DNA from: Pseudoalteromonas flavipulchra NCIMB 2033 = ATCC BAA-314
GTDB taxonomy: Bacteria > Pseudomonadota > Gammaproteobacteria > Enterobacterales > Alteromonadaceae
Direction: 5' to 3'
NCBI GenBank assembly: GCA_000814665.1
Contig: JWIH01000018.1
Coordinates: forward strand, 310,001 to 374,000
Length of the DNA: 64,000 nucleotides
A program made the position numbers and the translations under genes. The notes beneath the pieces are model-generated. The model searched no databases, was not told where the DNA came from, and saw nothing but the letters and a program-made list of their open reading frames with translations. This document shows, one piece after another, positions 9,310 through 17,777 of this stretch (position 1 is its first letter; each line of letters opens with the position of its first letter).

Positions 9310-9732
9310 TTAGCAGCTTTTAATCCACTCTTGTATATCATTATAGCGCCAGCCGATACGGCTTCCTGTAAGTGGCACTCTAGCGGGGAACTTCCCTGCA
9401 CGTTCTAGTCGCCAAATGGTTGTACGGGAGAGGTCAGTTAGGCGCTGCACTTCTTTTACGCAAATGATCTTATCGGGTGTGCTTAGTTGTGGCGGTTCAT
9501 TACTAGGCTGGATTTGTTGTGCTAAGTACTCCAAAAGTTGAAAGCCGAAAAATTCAGTAAGATCTTCGTTAACTTGGATATACTCAATTTTATGCTGCTT
9601 CTGTAACTCTGTGAGTGCTTCAATAGTGCAATGCAAGAAAAGAGCGGCTTCAGCTTGAGAAAAACGCTGATAAAGGCATATACCCATGCTATCGGCCATA
9701 TCACATATTTGTGGAGTAAACGGATGCGCCAT
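9310..9732 (-). CDS. AlpA-like HTH protein, probable excision factor/regulator
   Basis: 140 residues. The C-terminal ~55 residues are an AlpA/MerR-like winged helix (ICVKEVQRLTDLSRTTIWRL, then GKFPARVPLTGSRIGWR and EWIKS at the end). AlpA proteins act as regulators and recombination directionality factors for P4-type integrases. The N-terminal ~80 residues are not recognised and make it longer than a typical 70-residue AlpA. It sits at the attL end, opposite the integrase, the usual arrangement in such islands. The 99-bp gap to the divergent gene at 9832 probably holds promoters for both. Confidence 0.7.
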   Translation of the reverse strand: MAHPFTPQICDMADSMGICLYQRFSQAEAALFLHCTIEALTELQKQHKIEYIQVNEDLTEFFGFQLLEYLAQQIQPSNEPPQLSTPDKIICVKEVQRLTDLSRTTIWRLERAGKFPARVPLTGSRIGWRYNDIQEWIKSC

Positions 9733-9831
9733 ATTTAAGCTCTATTCCCTTCTTGCTATACCTGACAAAGTTGAAATTTTAAGATTCAGGGTTCAAACTG
9801 TTCATATATCAGTCAATATAGATAGTAATGT

Positions 9832-10203
9832 ATGGAAGCCAAAGAGCAAGATTCAATTTATCGGCCAAAAGATGATGAGCTGGTTTCACGAATTAATGCC
9901 TATCACACGGTAATGAAGGAAAAGCGCAATATTGAACTGAGTCTTGACCTATTCAAAGATAAAGAATGGGCTGAGCGTTTGGGTTCGACACAAGAACTTG
10001 AGCAGGCGCACAAAGTCATTTCAACTAGCCTAGAAAAGGCCATCATGAGTTTTAGTGATAGCGATTTGAAAAAAGCCAGTGAACAAAAACTCTTAGATGA
10101 TACACAACTCCATGAAATGCGAATTAACCAAGCTAAAGCAAAGCTCGGTACACTTCGTCAATCTCAAGATAGTTACGAGAAAAAACACGGTAAATCAATT
10201 TAA
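9832..10203 (+). CDS. Small charged helical protein of unknown function
   Basis: 123 residues, nearly all hydrophilic and predicted helical, with coiled-coil-like stretches (about residues 25-60 and 80-115). There is no signal peptide, membrane segment or known motif. It is the first gene of a rightward run that continues into the decayed parA and the 83-aa gene, so a role in partition or replication control is possible but only by position. The start ATG has no strong ribosome-binding site. Confidence 0.5.
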   Translation: MEAKEQDSIYRPKDDELVSRINAYHTVMKEKRNIELSLDLFKDKEWAERLGSTQELEQAHKVISTSLEKAIMSFSDSDLKKASEQKLLDDTQLHEMRINQAKAKLGTLRQSQDSYEKKHGKSI

Positions 10204-10318
10204 TAGAGTGACTGAGTTAAATAGATTATTTCGAGTAACGCGAAATAACAAAGTAAATTTGATTATTTTAAAATATCAGTAAAATAAGTTTGATAGATTT
10301 AATTGATAACACAAGTTT

Positions 10319-10963
10319 ATGAAAGTAACTGTCTATACCACAAAATGAGGGGCGGGGAAGTCTCCAATCTCAACCAACATCGTTCACGACCACGGTTTTG
10401 CGTTAGGAACCAACGAACCATACCATATTTATGATGAAATATTACCTGAAGATCAGTTTATGGCCGTTGATCTCAATGAGCCTTTTCCTGTGATACCTGA
10501 GCATATAGATATGGTCTTCGATCTTGCTGGGGCACTTTCAAACAGCGCATTAAGTATTAGCACAGCTATTGCGCAATCGGACTGGGTGATTATACCTATC
10601 TATGATGAGTACAAGTCCATACTGGCGTGATTAAATACGCTTGCTGAAGTTTTCCACCTCAATAAAAATGTTCTTGTGGTGGCAACCAAACTGCAAAAAA
10701 CTTATCGCGACAAAGGTAAAAGCTGGCATGAGTGCGAAAGTTTTAAACATATTCAAATGCTTGTGCATGAAAAGTTTGGTTGAGATATTCCTGTGCTACC
10801 ACTGAAGTTTTCCAAGGTATTTGATGAGATCTTTAAATCCAAAAAATCAATCTCACAGCTTCAAGCTGCATCACCACTTGCCAAGTTTCAATATAGGGAA
10901 GTGAGTAAGCAATTCGATGCCATTTATTCTTTAATCCTCCCTAAAAATGAATCAAAAAAATAG
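10319..10963 (+). pseudogene. ParA-like ATPase broken by three in-frame TGA codons
   Basis: Reading from the ATG at 10319 gives a ParA/MinD-like protein of about 214 codons. Only TGA codons interrupt the frame, at 10346, 10628 and 10781, and it ends at TAG 10961. The first TGA falls within the deviant Walker A motif (K-stop-GAGKS where KGGxGKS is expected), so a single GGA-to-TGA change would explain it. The residue after GKS is Pro rather than Thr, a further defect. Later parts (VDLNEPFPVIPEHIDMVFDL, SDWVIIPIYDEYKSILA) match Walker B and the switch regions of ParA. It is too short for the ORF listing because of the stops. It overlaps the start of the next small gene by 17 bases, as in par operons. 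Confidence 0.75.
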
Positions 10964-11198
10964 CCTGACAAACATCAAGCTTAGTAACAAAAACACACTA
11001 TCTAATTTGATGCATCAGCCATCACAAGTAAAAACCAGTGGCAGAACAGCAAAACCAGCGGCGGAAAAACAATCAGAGCTGGTAGGTTTAAGATTTACAC
11101 CGTCAGAGCTTGCAATCATCAAGAAAAAGGCTGGGCTAGTGCCTGTGGCAACTTTTATTAAGAATGAGGTAGTGGAAAAAACAAGTCTTCTGAGGTAA
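10947..11198 (+). CDS. Small ribbon-helix-helix-like protein, putative partition partner
   Basis: 83 residues: a flexible polar N-terminus (about 1-45) and a C-terminal segment LVGLRFTPSELAIIKKKAGL resembling ribbon-helix-helix DNA-binding proteins. It starts inside the end of the decayed parA frame, which fits a ParA plus small centromere-binding protein operon. No clear ribosome-binding site is seen, so translation may have been coupled to parA. With parA broken, its present role is uncertain; it could still act as a repressor. Confidence 0.5.
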   Translation: MNQKNSLTNIKLSNKNTLSNLMHQPSQVKTSGRTAKPAAEKQSELVGLRFTPSELAIIKKKAGLVPVATFIKNEVVEKTSLLR

Positions 11199-11319
11199 GT
11201 TTCAGAGTAATATAATAATTAATCGAAGTTGTCCCTGTTAAAGAAATTATTTTTGATTTTCTTTGGATAGCTACAATTTTAGTAGAAGCCTATGACGAAT
11301 GGGTTTAAAGGAGTTAACA

Positions 11320-12357
11320 ATGGATATTTTCCAAGTTCCAGATGACAGAAGGTATTGGGTAGTAAGGGCTGAAAGTGGGCGTTTCTACGAGCACTTCGTA
11401 AAGTACGGTGTCATTGCTCTTGGGCATTTGGACTGTATCGAATTCAAAGATACTTCTGAAGGTGAGCGGTTTTATCCTGATGAAGAAGAATTAACCGACC
11501 AGTTCAAAAAATATCGTGAAGGGAAGAAATATAAAAAGCAAAGTACATCAGTACAGTTAGCACAAGCTAAATCATTTATTTATGACATGTCGATAGGTGA
11601 TTGGGTGGTAACAATAGGAAGTAACTTGATTCGATTTGGAAGGATTATTAGCAACTCTTACATTGATAATACTCCTTTAATTGTTGTTTATGACCCTGAA
11701 AGCGGGCATCAATCTGAAATGGAATTCAAAGTGAGGAGGGAAGTATCTTGGGGGCCATCTATATCGAAGAAAGAACTCCCTTATGGATTGACTCAAAGTT
11801 TAAAGTCTAACCTTACTGTGTTTAATTTAGATCGTCATTGGCAGGCTGTTCACCATTCTTTATACCCTGCGTTTATGAAAGGTGGTAATTTATACCTTTC
11901 ATCTAAAATTAGATCTAATGATGAAATAAAGAATTATAGTGTGTCAGCAATACTAACTCTGCTGAATGAAGTAGAAGTGATCGGAAAGGAGTTTGCAAAG
12001 AACAATAATTTAAACAATTTCGAAGCAATTTATAATCAATATATTGATGATGAACAACTAACAATCACGACAAAAGCACAGTTTCACTCACCGGGGGACA
12101 TCTGGAATGCTATTAGTTCTATAGTCGGGGAGGCTGATAGGTGGGAAACATATGTCGTTGTTGCTTATGGTATGTTGTTTGGAAACCAGAAGCTCGGGTT
12201 TGATGGCCTTCTTGATTTGCAAACTAGGCAGAAATTATGGGATTTAGTTTTACAAAGACTTAAGAAAAACAAAGCTGAAAAGGTGGTTGAGTCACTTCAG
12301 CTTGAAATGCCGAAAACTAACACTGAAAAATTAGAGGATAGCTCAAAAGACAAGTAG
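11320..12357 (+). CDS. Protein with N-terminal PUA/EVE-like domain, possible modified-DNA sensor
   Basis: 345 residues from the ATG at 11320, chosen because AAAGGAG at 11307-11313 is correctly spaced; an in-frame start at 11299 lacks one. The first ~120 residues (YWVVRAESGRFYEHFVKYGV, then VIALG and IGDWVVTIG) resemble the PUA/EVE-like N-terminal modules seen on Mrr-type and other restriction endonucleases, which read modified bases. The remaining ~220 residues are not recognised and show no obvious nuclease triad. The codon use is AT-rich like the rest of the cargo. It may be a standalone restriction or regulatory protein; function is not established. Confidence 0.55.
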   Translation: MDIFQVPDDRRYWVVRAESGRFYEHFVKYGVIALGHLDCIEFKDTSEGERFYPDEEELTDQFKKYREGKKYKKQSTSVQLAQAKSFIYDMSIGDWVVTIGSNLIRFGRIISNSYIDNTPLIVVYDPESGHQSEMEFKVRREVSWGPSISKKELPYGLTQSLKSNLTVFNLDRHWQAVHHSLYPAFMKGGNLYLSSKIRSNDEIKNYSVSAILTLLNEVEVIGKEFAKNNNLNNFEAIYNQYIDDEQLTITTKAQFHSPGDIWNAISSIVGEADRWETYVVVAYGMLFGNQKLGFDGLLDLQTRQKLWDLVLQRLKKNKAEKVVESLQLEMPKTNTEKLEDSSKDK

Positions 12358-12407
12358 GTAAAAATGCGTTAATTGGACAAATTAATTTCGTTATGGGAGC
12401 CGTTTTT

Positions 12408-12713
12408 TCATTTAGAATTACGCAACAGCATATTTTGAAATACCGAGGCGTGGAGTATATGCAGGATATACACACAGTCTTTTGATGTATCGTATTGATA
12501 GTACAAGTTGTAGTCTCGGTAAACAAAGCGCCTGATGTTCTTTTCTTTGTTATAGAGAGGGTGAGAGCAAGGGAATGTCGCCAAGTTTTCAACTGCTCTG
12601 TGCAAGAACTCTTCACAAAAACTTCTGGCTCTGGCTGGGTTATCTTCAGCTATGAAACATTCGATCGCTTCAAGGTCGGTTTTGGCTTTGCGGGTTAATA
12701 GTACTTTTACCAT
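12408..12713 (-). CDS. RelE/ParE-family toxin
   Basis: 101 residues with the ParE/RelE fold signature: MVKVLLTRKAKTDLEAIECF at the start, a central helix pair (ARARSFCEEFLHRAVENLA), then IRRFVYRDYNLYYQYD and a final hydrophobic strand (CVYILHILHA). It is directly downstream of, and overlaps by 7 bases, the antitoxin gene at 12707-12937. ParE-type toxins poison gyrase and RelE-type cleave mRNA; the sequence alone does not separate these. Probable role is stabilisation of the element. Confidence 0.8.
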   Translation of the reverse strand: MVKVLLTRKAKTDLEAIECFIAEDNPARARSFCEEFLHRAVENLATFPCSHPLYNKEKNIRRFVYRDYNLYYQYDTSKDCVYILHILHASVFQNMLLRNSK

Positions 12714-12937
12714 TGAGATGCAGGTTTAGAAAGTATCTGTGAGATGTTGCCAGCGTCAAGTTCAACCATATCACCATTAGCCACATCTTGAAGACCTTGT
12801 TCAATACCCGAATCAATACGCTTTTTTACGTACTCTGAAACCGCCTCGAAGATAAGATCTTCAGGCGACTGAAATCCTGAGTTGTTAGCTTCAGTTTGTA
12901 CAAGCTCGGCAACGTTACCGTGGAGAGTAATAGTCAT
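12707..12937 (-). CDS. ParD-like antitoxin
   Basis: 76 residues, first gene of the toxin-antitoxin pair, overlapping the toxin start by 7 bases. The N-terminal half (MTITLHGNVAELVQTEANNS, then EDLIFEAVSEYVKKR) reads as a ribbon-helix-helix DNA-binding and dimer domain. The acidic C-terminus would wrap the toxin. Antitoxins of this type repress their own promoter, expected in the ~60 bases upstream of 12937. Confidence 0.75.
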   Translation of the reverse strand: MTITLHGNVAELVQTEANNSGFQSPEDLIFEAVSEYVKKRIDSGIEQGLQDVANGDMVELDAGNISQILSKPASQW

Positions 12938-13078
12938 ACTGTCTACTCTTAAAAAATAAGCCTACTTCTATTGTATCAGAAATTGGTCAAAGTCAAATGG
13001 TGATTGTGTACTGAGGACTTGAATTCGCGTGTAGTTTATCGTTAAGGCTTTTGAACACTATGAATCGACCAGTCTTTA

Positions 13079-13188
13079 CTAGACAGATCTTTGCTTGAAT
13101 TCTTCTAACTTTTCATAAGCCAGTGGAGGCATATTATTCGCCTCACCATGCTTGCGTCTAGAGTTATATTCACTATCGGATAATCATA
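13079..13188 (-). pseudogene. Remnant of an IS3-family transposase (OrfB C-terminus)
   Basis: Minus-strand reading gives LSDSEYNSRRKHGEANNMPP followed by LAYEKLEEFKQRSV and a stop at 13079-13081. This is the conserved end of IS3-family OrfB (YNxxRxH region). Upstream the frame meets a TGA at 13186-13188 and no longer resembles a transposase, so only about 35 codons survive. It lies in the 589-bp space between the antitoxin gene and the DUF2062 gene and marks past insertion at this junction of cargo modules. Confidence 0.65.
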
Positions 13189-13236
13189 ATTCTCTATAAT
13201 GCTGTAATATTTTTGACATTTTAACAGTATTTGTTA

Positions 13237-13280
13237 TTTTAGTTTTAGTTTTAGTTTTAGTTTTAGTTTTAGTTTTAGTT
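13237..13280. repeat. Hexanucleotide tandem repeat (TTTTAG) x7
   Basis: Seven perfect TTTTAG copies plus TT, 44 bases in all, directly between the IS3 remnant and the small frame at 13290. Perfect short tandem repeats of this size are prone to slippage. The array starts 53 bases before the ATG at 13290. Confidence 0.95.
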
Positions 13281-13289
13281 ATTATTAAT

Positions 13290-13448
13290 ATGGATTTATT
13301 ATTTGAAAGTTCTAACTATGACTTTATCGGTCTTGAAAGTTTAGAGAGAAACTTGTCAACGCCAGAGTTAAATTTTATTGAACTGGAGGTTTCTAATCGA
13401 GTTTCTGAAATGGTTGATGGGAAGATTAATAGGATAAATTTGGTTTGA
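13290..13448 (+). CDS. Possible 52-aa small protein
   Basis: A 52-codon frame from ATG at 13290 to TGA at 13446-13448. The product is acidic and hydrophilic (MDLLFESSNYDFIGLESLER at the N-terminus). No ribosome-binding site is evident and no family is recognised. It sits just downstream of the TTTTAG array. It could be a chance frame or a relic. The rest of the space 13449-13526 holds nothing I can identify. Confidence 0.25.
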   Translation: MDLLFESSNYDFIGLESLERNLSTPELNFIELEVSNRVSEMVDGKINRINLV

Positions 13449-13526
13449 AAGAGTGTGCTGTTTCAATATCATGAAATTGAAGTTTCAAAAAGCTTTTTCA
13501 ATGTCCTTAAATGAGTGAAGGCGAAG

Positions 13527-14015
13527 TCAAAATATATTATCTTTTCTGTTAATTCTCCTGATTAAAAATAGTACAAGGTAATAAGAAATCAATGCGGAGG
13601 ATATTGAGCAGATAATGGAACCTATCAATATTTGAGAAATATAAGGCATGACAGTTGTCATTGCAGCTTCTTTATTTGATAAATCAAAAGTAACACTGTT
13701 TTTTTCTGATGTAGTAAAAACAATTTCACCTATACGAAAGTAAAAATAGTACAAAGGCAGAACTGTCACAGGATTTGACCACCAAGTCCAAGCCCAAGCT
13801 ATAGGGAAGTTAAAATTGAGCCTTGTTTTTCTTACAAGAACCCAATACAAGCCTATAGCAGCTTGTTGAAAAAACACGGTTGGTGTGAAACACCAAAACA
13901 AGCCTGTCGATACGCTAAAAGCAACAAAATGGGATTGTCCTTCTGGTGTTTTTTTAATGTCACCAAACAATCCGTCACTTATTCTCTTAAAATATTTCTG
14001 AATTTTCACTAGCAC
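13527..14015 (-). CDS. DUF2062 membrane protein
   Basis: 162 residues with the DUF2062 pattern: a basic N-terminus, FVAFSVSTGLFWCFTPTVFF, then NFPIAWAWTWWSNPVTVLPL near the middle, and a final helix pair (about 125-155). DUF2062 proteins are small inner-membrane proteins of unknown biochemistry, often near glycosyltransferase or lipid genes. Its start overlaps the end of the CDP-alcohol phosphatidyltransferase gene by 7 bases, so the two are translated together. It is the last gene of a three-gene minus-strand cassette. Confidence 0.75.
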   Translation of the reverse strand: MLVKIQKYFKRISDGLFGDIKKTPEGQSHFVAFSVSTGLFWCFTPTVFFQQAAIGLYWVLVRKTRLNFNFPIAWAWTWWSNPVTVLPLYYFYFRIGEIVFTTSEKNSVTFDLSNKEAAMTTVMPYISQILIGSIICSISSALISYYLVLFLIRRINRKDNIF

Positions 14016-14743
14016 TTCTTAGTTTTAATAACATCGACAAAGTACGCGATGGAGAGTATGCCAAGAATTAGTGAGAAAAGAATATTTATTGATAGAAAGT
14101 TTAATTCTCCCACAGGTTGAAAAATGAAAGATAATGAGATGAGTGCTAAGCCACTAAAAGCGACTACTCTAGAACCTACAGATAAAAAGACTTTATCAAT
14201 TATTTTTGTCTTTAGAGTTGCTCTGAATGTATAGAGTAAAATAATAAAAGAGTAAGCTATAAATATTAATATATTTAGCTGGCCAGTAATATATAAACCA
14301 GCAGAAACCACTATTAGGCTAAAAGTGTCACAAGTTACATCAAGAAGAGAACCAAAATCTGATTGTGTTTTTTTGTAGCGTGCAACAACGCCATCAATCC
14401 CATCACAAAATAGGTTTAATATTATAAAAATAAAAAACAAATTTGGATTTTCCGAAAAATAAGCCGCCAATATGGCAAATATGGCCCCGATTAATGATAT
14501 TACGTTTGCGCCAATTCCGAGCATTATAAGCAGTTTGGCTGGCTTTCTTAGGATTTTATCCCTAAGCTTCTGGAAAGTAGGATCTCCACGTGTTAAATCA
14601 AACGCTATTTTTTCAATTACGTTTTTTTTAGCAACATATTTTTTCTCAAATAAGGCCATTTTTTCATAGCAACTTTTAACAACACGATCTTTAAAATTCT
14701 CAAAAAATATGTCACTAGTCATTGCTTTTACTCTTAATTTCAT
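14009..14743 (-). CDS. CDP-alcohol phosphatidyltransferase family enzyme
   Basis: 244 residues if started at 14743; a second ATG at 14722 gives 237 and only an 8-base overlap with the upstream gene, and is equally likely. The full catalytic signature D-x2-D-G-x2-A-R-x8-G-x3-D-x3-D is present (Asp114, Asp117, Gly118, Ala121, Arg122, Gly131, Asp135, Asp139 in the longer form). About five to six membrane helices follow from residue 70 onward. Such enzymes displace CMP from a CDP-alcohol (for example CDP-diacylglycerol) with a second alcohol to make a phospholipid or related diester. The substrate cannot be read; the ~60-residue N-terminal soluble stretch is unlike PgsA or PssA. Confidence 0.85.
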   Translation of the reverse strand: MKLRVKAMTSDIFFENFKDRVVKSCYEKMALFEKKYVAKKNVIEKIAFDLTRGDPTFQKLRDKILRKPAKLLIMLGIGANVISLIGAIFAILAAYFSENPNLFFIFIILNLFCDGIDGVVARYKKTQSDFGSLLDVTCDTFSLIVVSAGLYITGQLNILIFIAYSFIILLYTFRATLKTKIIDKVFLSVGSRVVAFSGLALISLSFIFQPVGELNFLSINILFSLILGILSIAYFVDVIKTKKC

Positions 14744-16466
14744 TTTTTACAGTTTCACTATTAAATTCTAGTAGCTGTTCAGAGGCCCATTTTTCCGCTA
14801 CTTTAAGATTTTTCCATGTAGACATAAAATACTCTAACGTTTCATCGAAGTCAGGAAGCTTCTTTTGACTGAATGCAACTGCCTTTTGGGGCTCTCTAAA
14901 GCAAGGGTTTATAGCATAGTAAATTAATATAAATGTTAGTATTGGAGGGCTAAAGATATATAACGTCAATAGGTTATCCCATGTAGCAAGCTTGTCTAGC
15001 GATGAAAGATTCAGTTCAAAGTTGGGCTCTAATCCAAAGAACTTTGATACAGACAGTATTGTTAGTAAAATCGCTGACATTGCAAGTACTGAGAGTAATG
15101 AGATCTTCTGCATTGTAAACAGGTCTGAAAAGCTAGCATTGAAATCTGATTCTGCAATAATGTTTGATTTTAACAGACGCCCTTGCCATTGTTTAAAGCA
15201 AGAATTTAGAGCGCCCAGCTCCCAAGTAACTAGAGTAAACATATAGATAATTAAAAATTGGACTACCCAATATATGGTCCACAATGGCTGATCAACCGAT
15301 TCTAACCTAAAATCAAAAGGAGTCAAACCTAATGAAGTAGAGGCTTCGTAAGTTCCTTGGAAGTTTACTTTTTTTACCATGTAATAGTGACAAAATAATG
15401 TAGTGAAAGCGACTGTAATGGCAACTATATAGTGGTATTTTTTCCTTAAGAAAAAGAAAGACATCAGCGTTTCTTCTAAAGAGTGTATGCTGGGGATACG
15501 CTTTTCAAAGGGAATTTGTTGTATTACTTGGAAAAAGTGATTCTTCTTGGCAACAAAAAAGCTAATCATTACAACAATTAAAAGTGTAACGACCAACTGG
15601 GAAAACACTTCATGCAAATTTCCTGATGGCATTAAAACGAACTTGGAATTTTTGTTAAATCGATTAAAGATTGACGAGTGACCATTTATTTGGTCGAAAA
15701 AGACGGCATCTGAAATTGCATTTCTTCGAGTATGTTCAGTGGAAGCTTTCCATGCAAGCGAATTTACCCATTCTTCGGTAGAAATGTTTGCTTCTTTAAC
15801 CGTTTTGTCTGTAACTTTCCTTAACTCAATTAAGAACTCTAACTCTGTTTGGCCATTTGTGTGAGGGATTTCAAAGTGTTTCACAGACGAAGCAGCAGAA
15901 AAAAATTTTTCAGCTAAATTCTCTTCAATAATGTATTTCCTTAAAGGTGATTTACTTGTTAAAGGTATAGCTTCGTTGGTTGAAAATGTTCCGACAATCC
16001 ATGAAGGAGTGATAAATGTCATAAAAAATATTACTGCGCACAAGCAGGTTGCCATGAAGAATATTTTAGTTAATCGGTCCGTTGAAGCCGTATAGTGTCT
16101 AGTTTCTATCGGAGTAATGTCATCGAATAAATTGCCCCAATAAATAGCCTTAAAAATACGGTGTTTTATTTCTATTTTTTGTGCATCTTCAACTTCTTTT
16201 AATTGCTCATCAGTCAACTTATTTATACATAAGTCAGGTATGAGCTCTTCGTATGTTGCTCTATTGTGAGAAATGAGCCTGTGATCTACATATGAGTTTT
16301 TTTCGTCAATAGGTCTCCAAATTCCCACTTTTAACCTATTAAATATAGACTCTAGCCAACCAATAGAAGCTGGGCTATTGGGTTTGGACTTCCAATGTTC
16401 AATGTATTGGCTTATACGAACATTAAGGGGTTCTACTTTTGTACTTTCCAAGTGTAAATGCTCCAT
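14715..16466 (-). CDS. Uncharacterised multi-pass membrane protein, first gene of the lipid cassette
   Basis: 583 residues, family not recognised. A ~130-residue N-terminal cytoplasmic region is followed by a membrane helix near 135-160, a ~130-residue loop, then helices near 290-310, 345-365, 395-420, 455-480 and 500-525, and a soluble tail. The long loop after the first helix is probably periplasmic. It overlaps the phosphatidyltransferase gene by up to 29 bases, so the three genes form one translationally coupled unit. The 219-bp gap upstream (16467-16684) shows no gene and probably holds the promoter. AT-rich codon use matches acquired cargo. Confidence 0.65.
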   Translation of the reverse strand: MEHLHLESTKVEPLNVRISQYIEHWKSKPNSPASIGWLESIFNRLKVGIWRPIDEKNSYVDHRLISHNRATYEELIPDLCINKLTDEQLKEVEDAQKIEIKHRIFKAIYWGNLFDDITPIETRHYTASTDRLTKIFFMATCLCAVIFFMTFITPSWIVGTFSTNEAIPLTSKSPLRKYIIEENLAEKFFSAASSVKHFEIPHTNGQTELEFLIELRKVTDKTVKEANISTEEWVNSLAWKASTEHTRRNAISDAVFFDQINGHSSIFNRFNKNSKFVLMPSGNLHEVFSQLVVTLLIVVMISFFVAKKNHFFQVIQQIPFEKRIPSIHSLEETLMSFFFLRKKYHYIVAITVAFTTLFCHYYMVKKVNFQGTYEASTSLGLTPFDFRLESVDQPLWTIYWVVQFLIIYMFTLVTWELGALNSCFKQWQGRLLKSNIIAESDFNASFSDLFTMQKISLLSVLAMSAILLTILSVSKFFGLEPNFELNLSSLDKLATWDNLLTLYIFSPPILTFILIYYAINPCFREPQKAVAFSQKKLPDFDETLEYFMSTWKNLKVAEKWASEQLLEFNSETVKNEIKSKSND

Positions 16467-16684
16467 TTTATTAGGCTAATGATGCTTCTATGTATGCTAT
16501 TTTTTGATAAAAACGCATTTAGTTCTACTACTCTTGAAATGCGAGCATGACACTACATTTGTAATTCACTATTCAACTGGCTTTGGTTCACAGGAGAGGG
16601 ATACGGATTCCCGTTACAAAAACCAGAATAGCGTATTAGACAAAATCAGGTCAATAATTGATTAGCGTTTGTACATTCAGCTTG

Positions 16685-17746
16685 TCACTCCAGATGGTAG
16701 TTGGCCACCTTTTTTGTTACATCAGAAACAGCTATCATGATTCTTCTTTGTTGCTTTTCCAGTTTCCGTATACTTGCTTTCACATGAGCAAACTTTTTCT
16801 GTGATTCGCTGAGCCTTTTGGCTACATATTTGCATTGATCACGCAGTTTATAGGGCTTTTGTTGGATGGTTCTGACTTGTTCTTTCCACCGTTCGATTTT
16901 ACTTTCACAGTTAGGTACTAAGCCATCAAAACAACTATATGCGGAGGCAACGCGAGTAGCCATCGCTACACTTGAAATAAGTGAACTTAATCCGTCCCAA
17001 AAACCACCTTCGCCATCACCAATAGCATCAGCGGCACTTTCAGCTAGCCCTAAACCAATCTCACCACCTGAAAGGCGTTGACTAAGCATTGAGCTACAAG
17101 CATTACCAGCTAGAAATAGCTCTGCATTGCTGGCTCTTTTACCGTTACGTTTACGTTCTTCTTGCAGTGCATATTTACAAGCCTTTGAACCTAGTGGCGC
17201 AAGGCATGAGATCTGAGCTTTTTGCAAGGCGTCAGGATCGTCACAAATAGTACGCGGCCGTTGGGGTGTGCTTTGGGCTGCTATCAGTGTGCAACGATTA
17301 TTTTGATACGCAGGGTTTCTATTAAGTGACCTTAATAAACTCTGTATATCACTGGGGTATTGCTTTTGGTAGTGTGCAATTTTTTGCTCTATTTCAGACT
17401 TTTCAGCAATCAATTTCGCATGTTGATTTGGTAGTGGGTTTTTAATGCACCTGTGAATAGGTTTGCCATAAGGGTCATCTTTTGGCATGAGCTTAAAGCA
17501 CTGCCCTGAGACTGATTTATTTAAGGTGTATTTGTAGCGATTTGAGCCAATATCTCGACCATACCAGCGGCTATTGTCTTCAGACACCAAGGTGGGCAAA
17601 TCTTCTGAGGCTTGCTGCTTTTGGTAATACAAGATGATGGAATCATACTGAGATCTTACCTTGTACGGGGTTGGTGTTGAGCACCCTGTCATTGTCAAAA
17701 CTACAGTCAGTAAGCAAAGCAGTGTAAGTGTGCGTTTTACTAGCAT
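16685..17746 (-). CDS. Predicted lipoprotein at the end of the mobilisation operon
   Basis: 353 residues with a clear lipoprotein signal: basic start, hydrophobic core and lipobox with Cys22 (LTMTGC). The mature part has several cysteines (about 10) spread across residues 75-290, suggesting disulfides, an Ala/Gly-rich middle, and a helical C-terminus (about 290-350) that may coil. No known family is recognised. It lies 31 bases downstream of the J-domain gene and on the same strand, so it appears to be the last gene of the mobC-mobA-T4CP operon. A role at the envelope during transfer or in entry exclusion is conceivable but not shown. Confidence 0.65.
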   Translation of the reverse strand: MLVKRTLTLLCLLTVVLTMTGCSTPTPYKVRSQYDSIILYYQKQQASEDLPTLVSEDNSRWYGRDIGSNRYKYTLNKSVSGQCFKLMPKDDPYGKPIHRCIKNPLPNQHAKLIAEKSEIEQKIAHYQKQYPSDIQSLLRSLNRNPAYQNNRCTLIAAQSTPQRPRTICDDPDALQKAQISCLAPLGSKACKYALQEERKRNGKRASNAELFLAGNACSSMLSQRLSGGEIGLGLAESAADAIGDGEGGFWDGLSSLISSVAMATRVASAYSCFDGLVPNCESKIERWKEQVRTIQQKPYKLRDQCKYVAKRLSESQKKFAHVKASIRKLEKQQRRIMIAVSDVTKKVANYHLE

Positions 17747-17777
17747 TCGTTTATCTCCTTTAGAAACCAGTTCAGTA

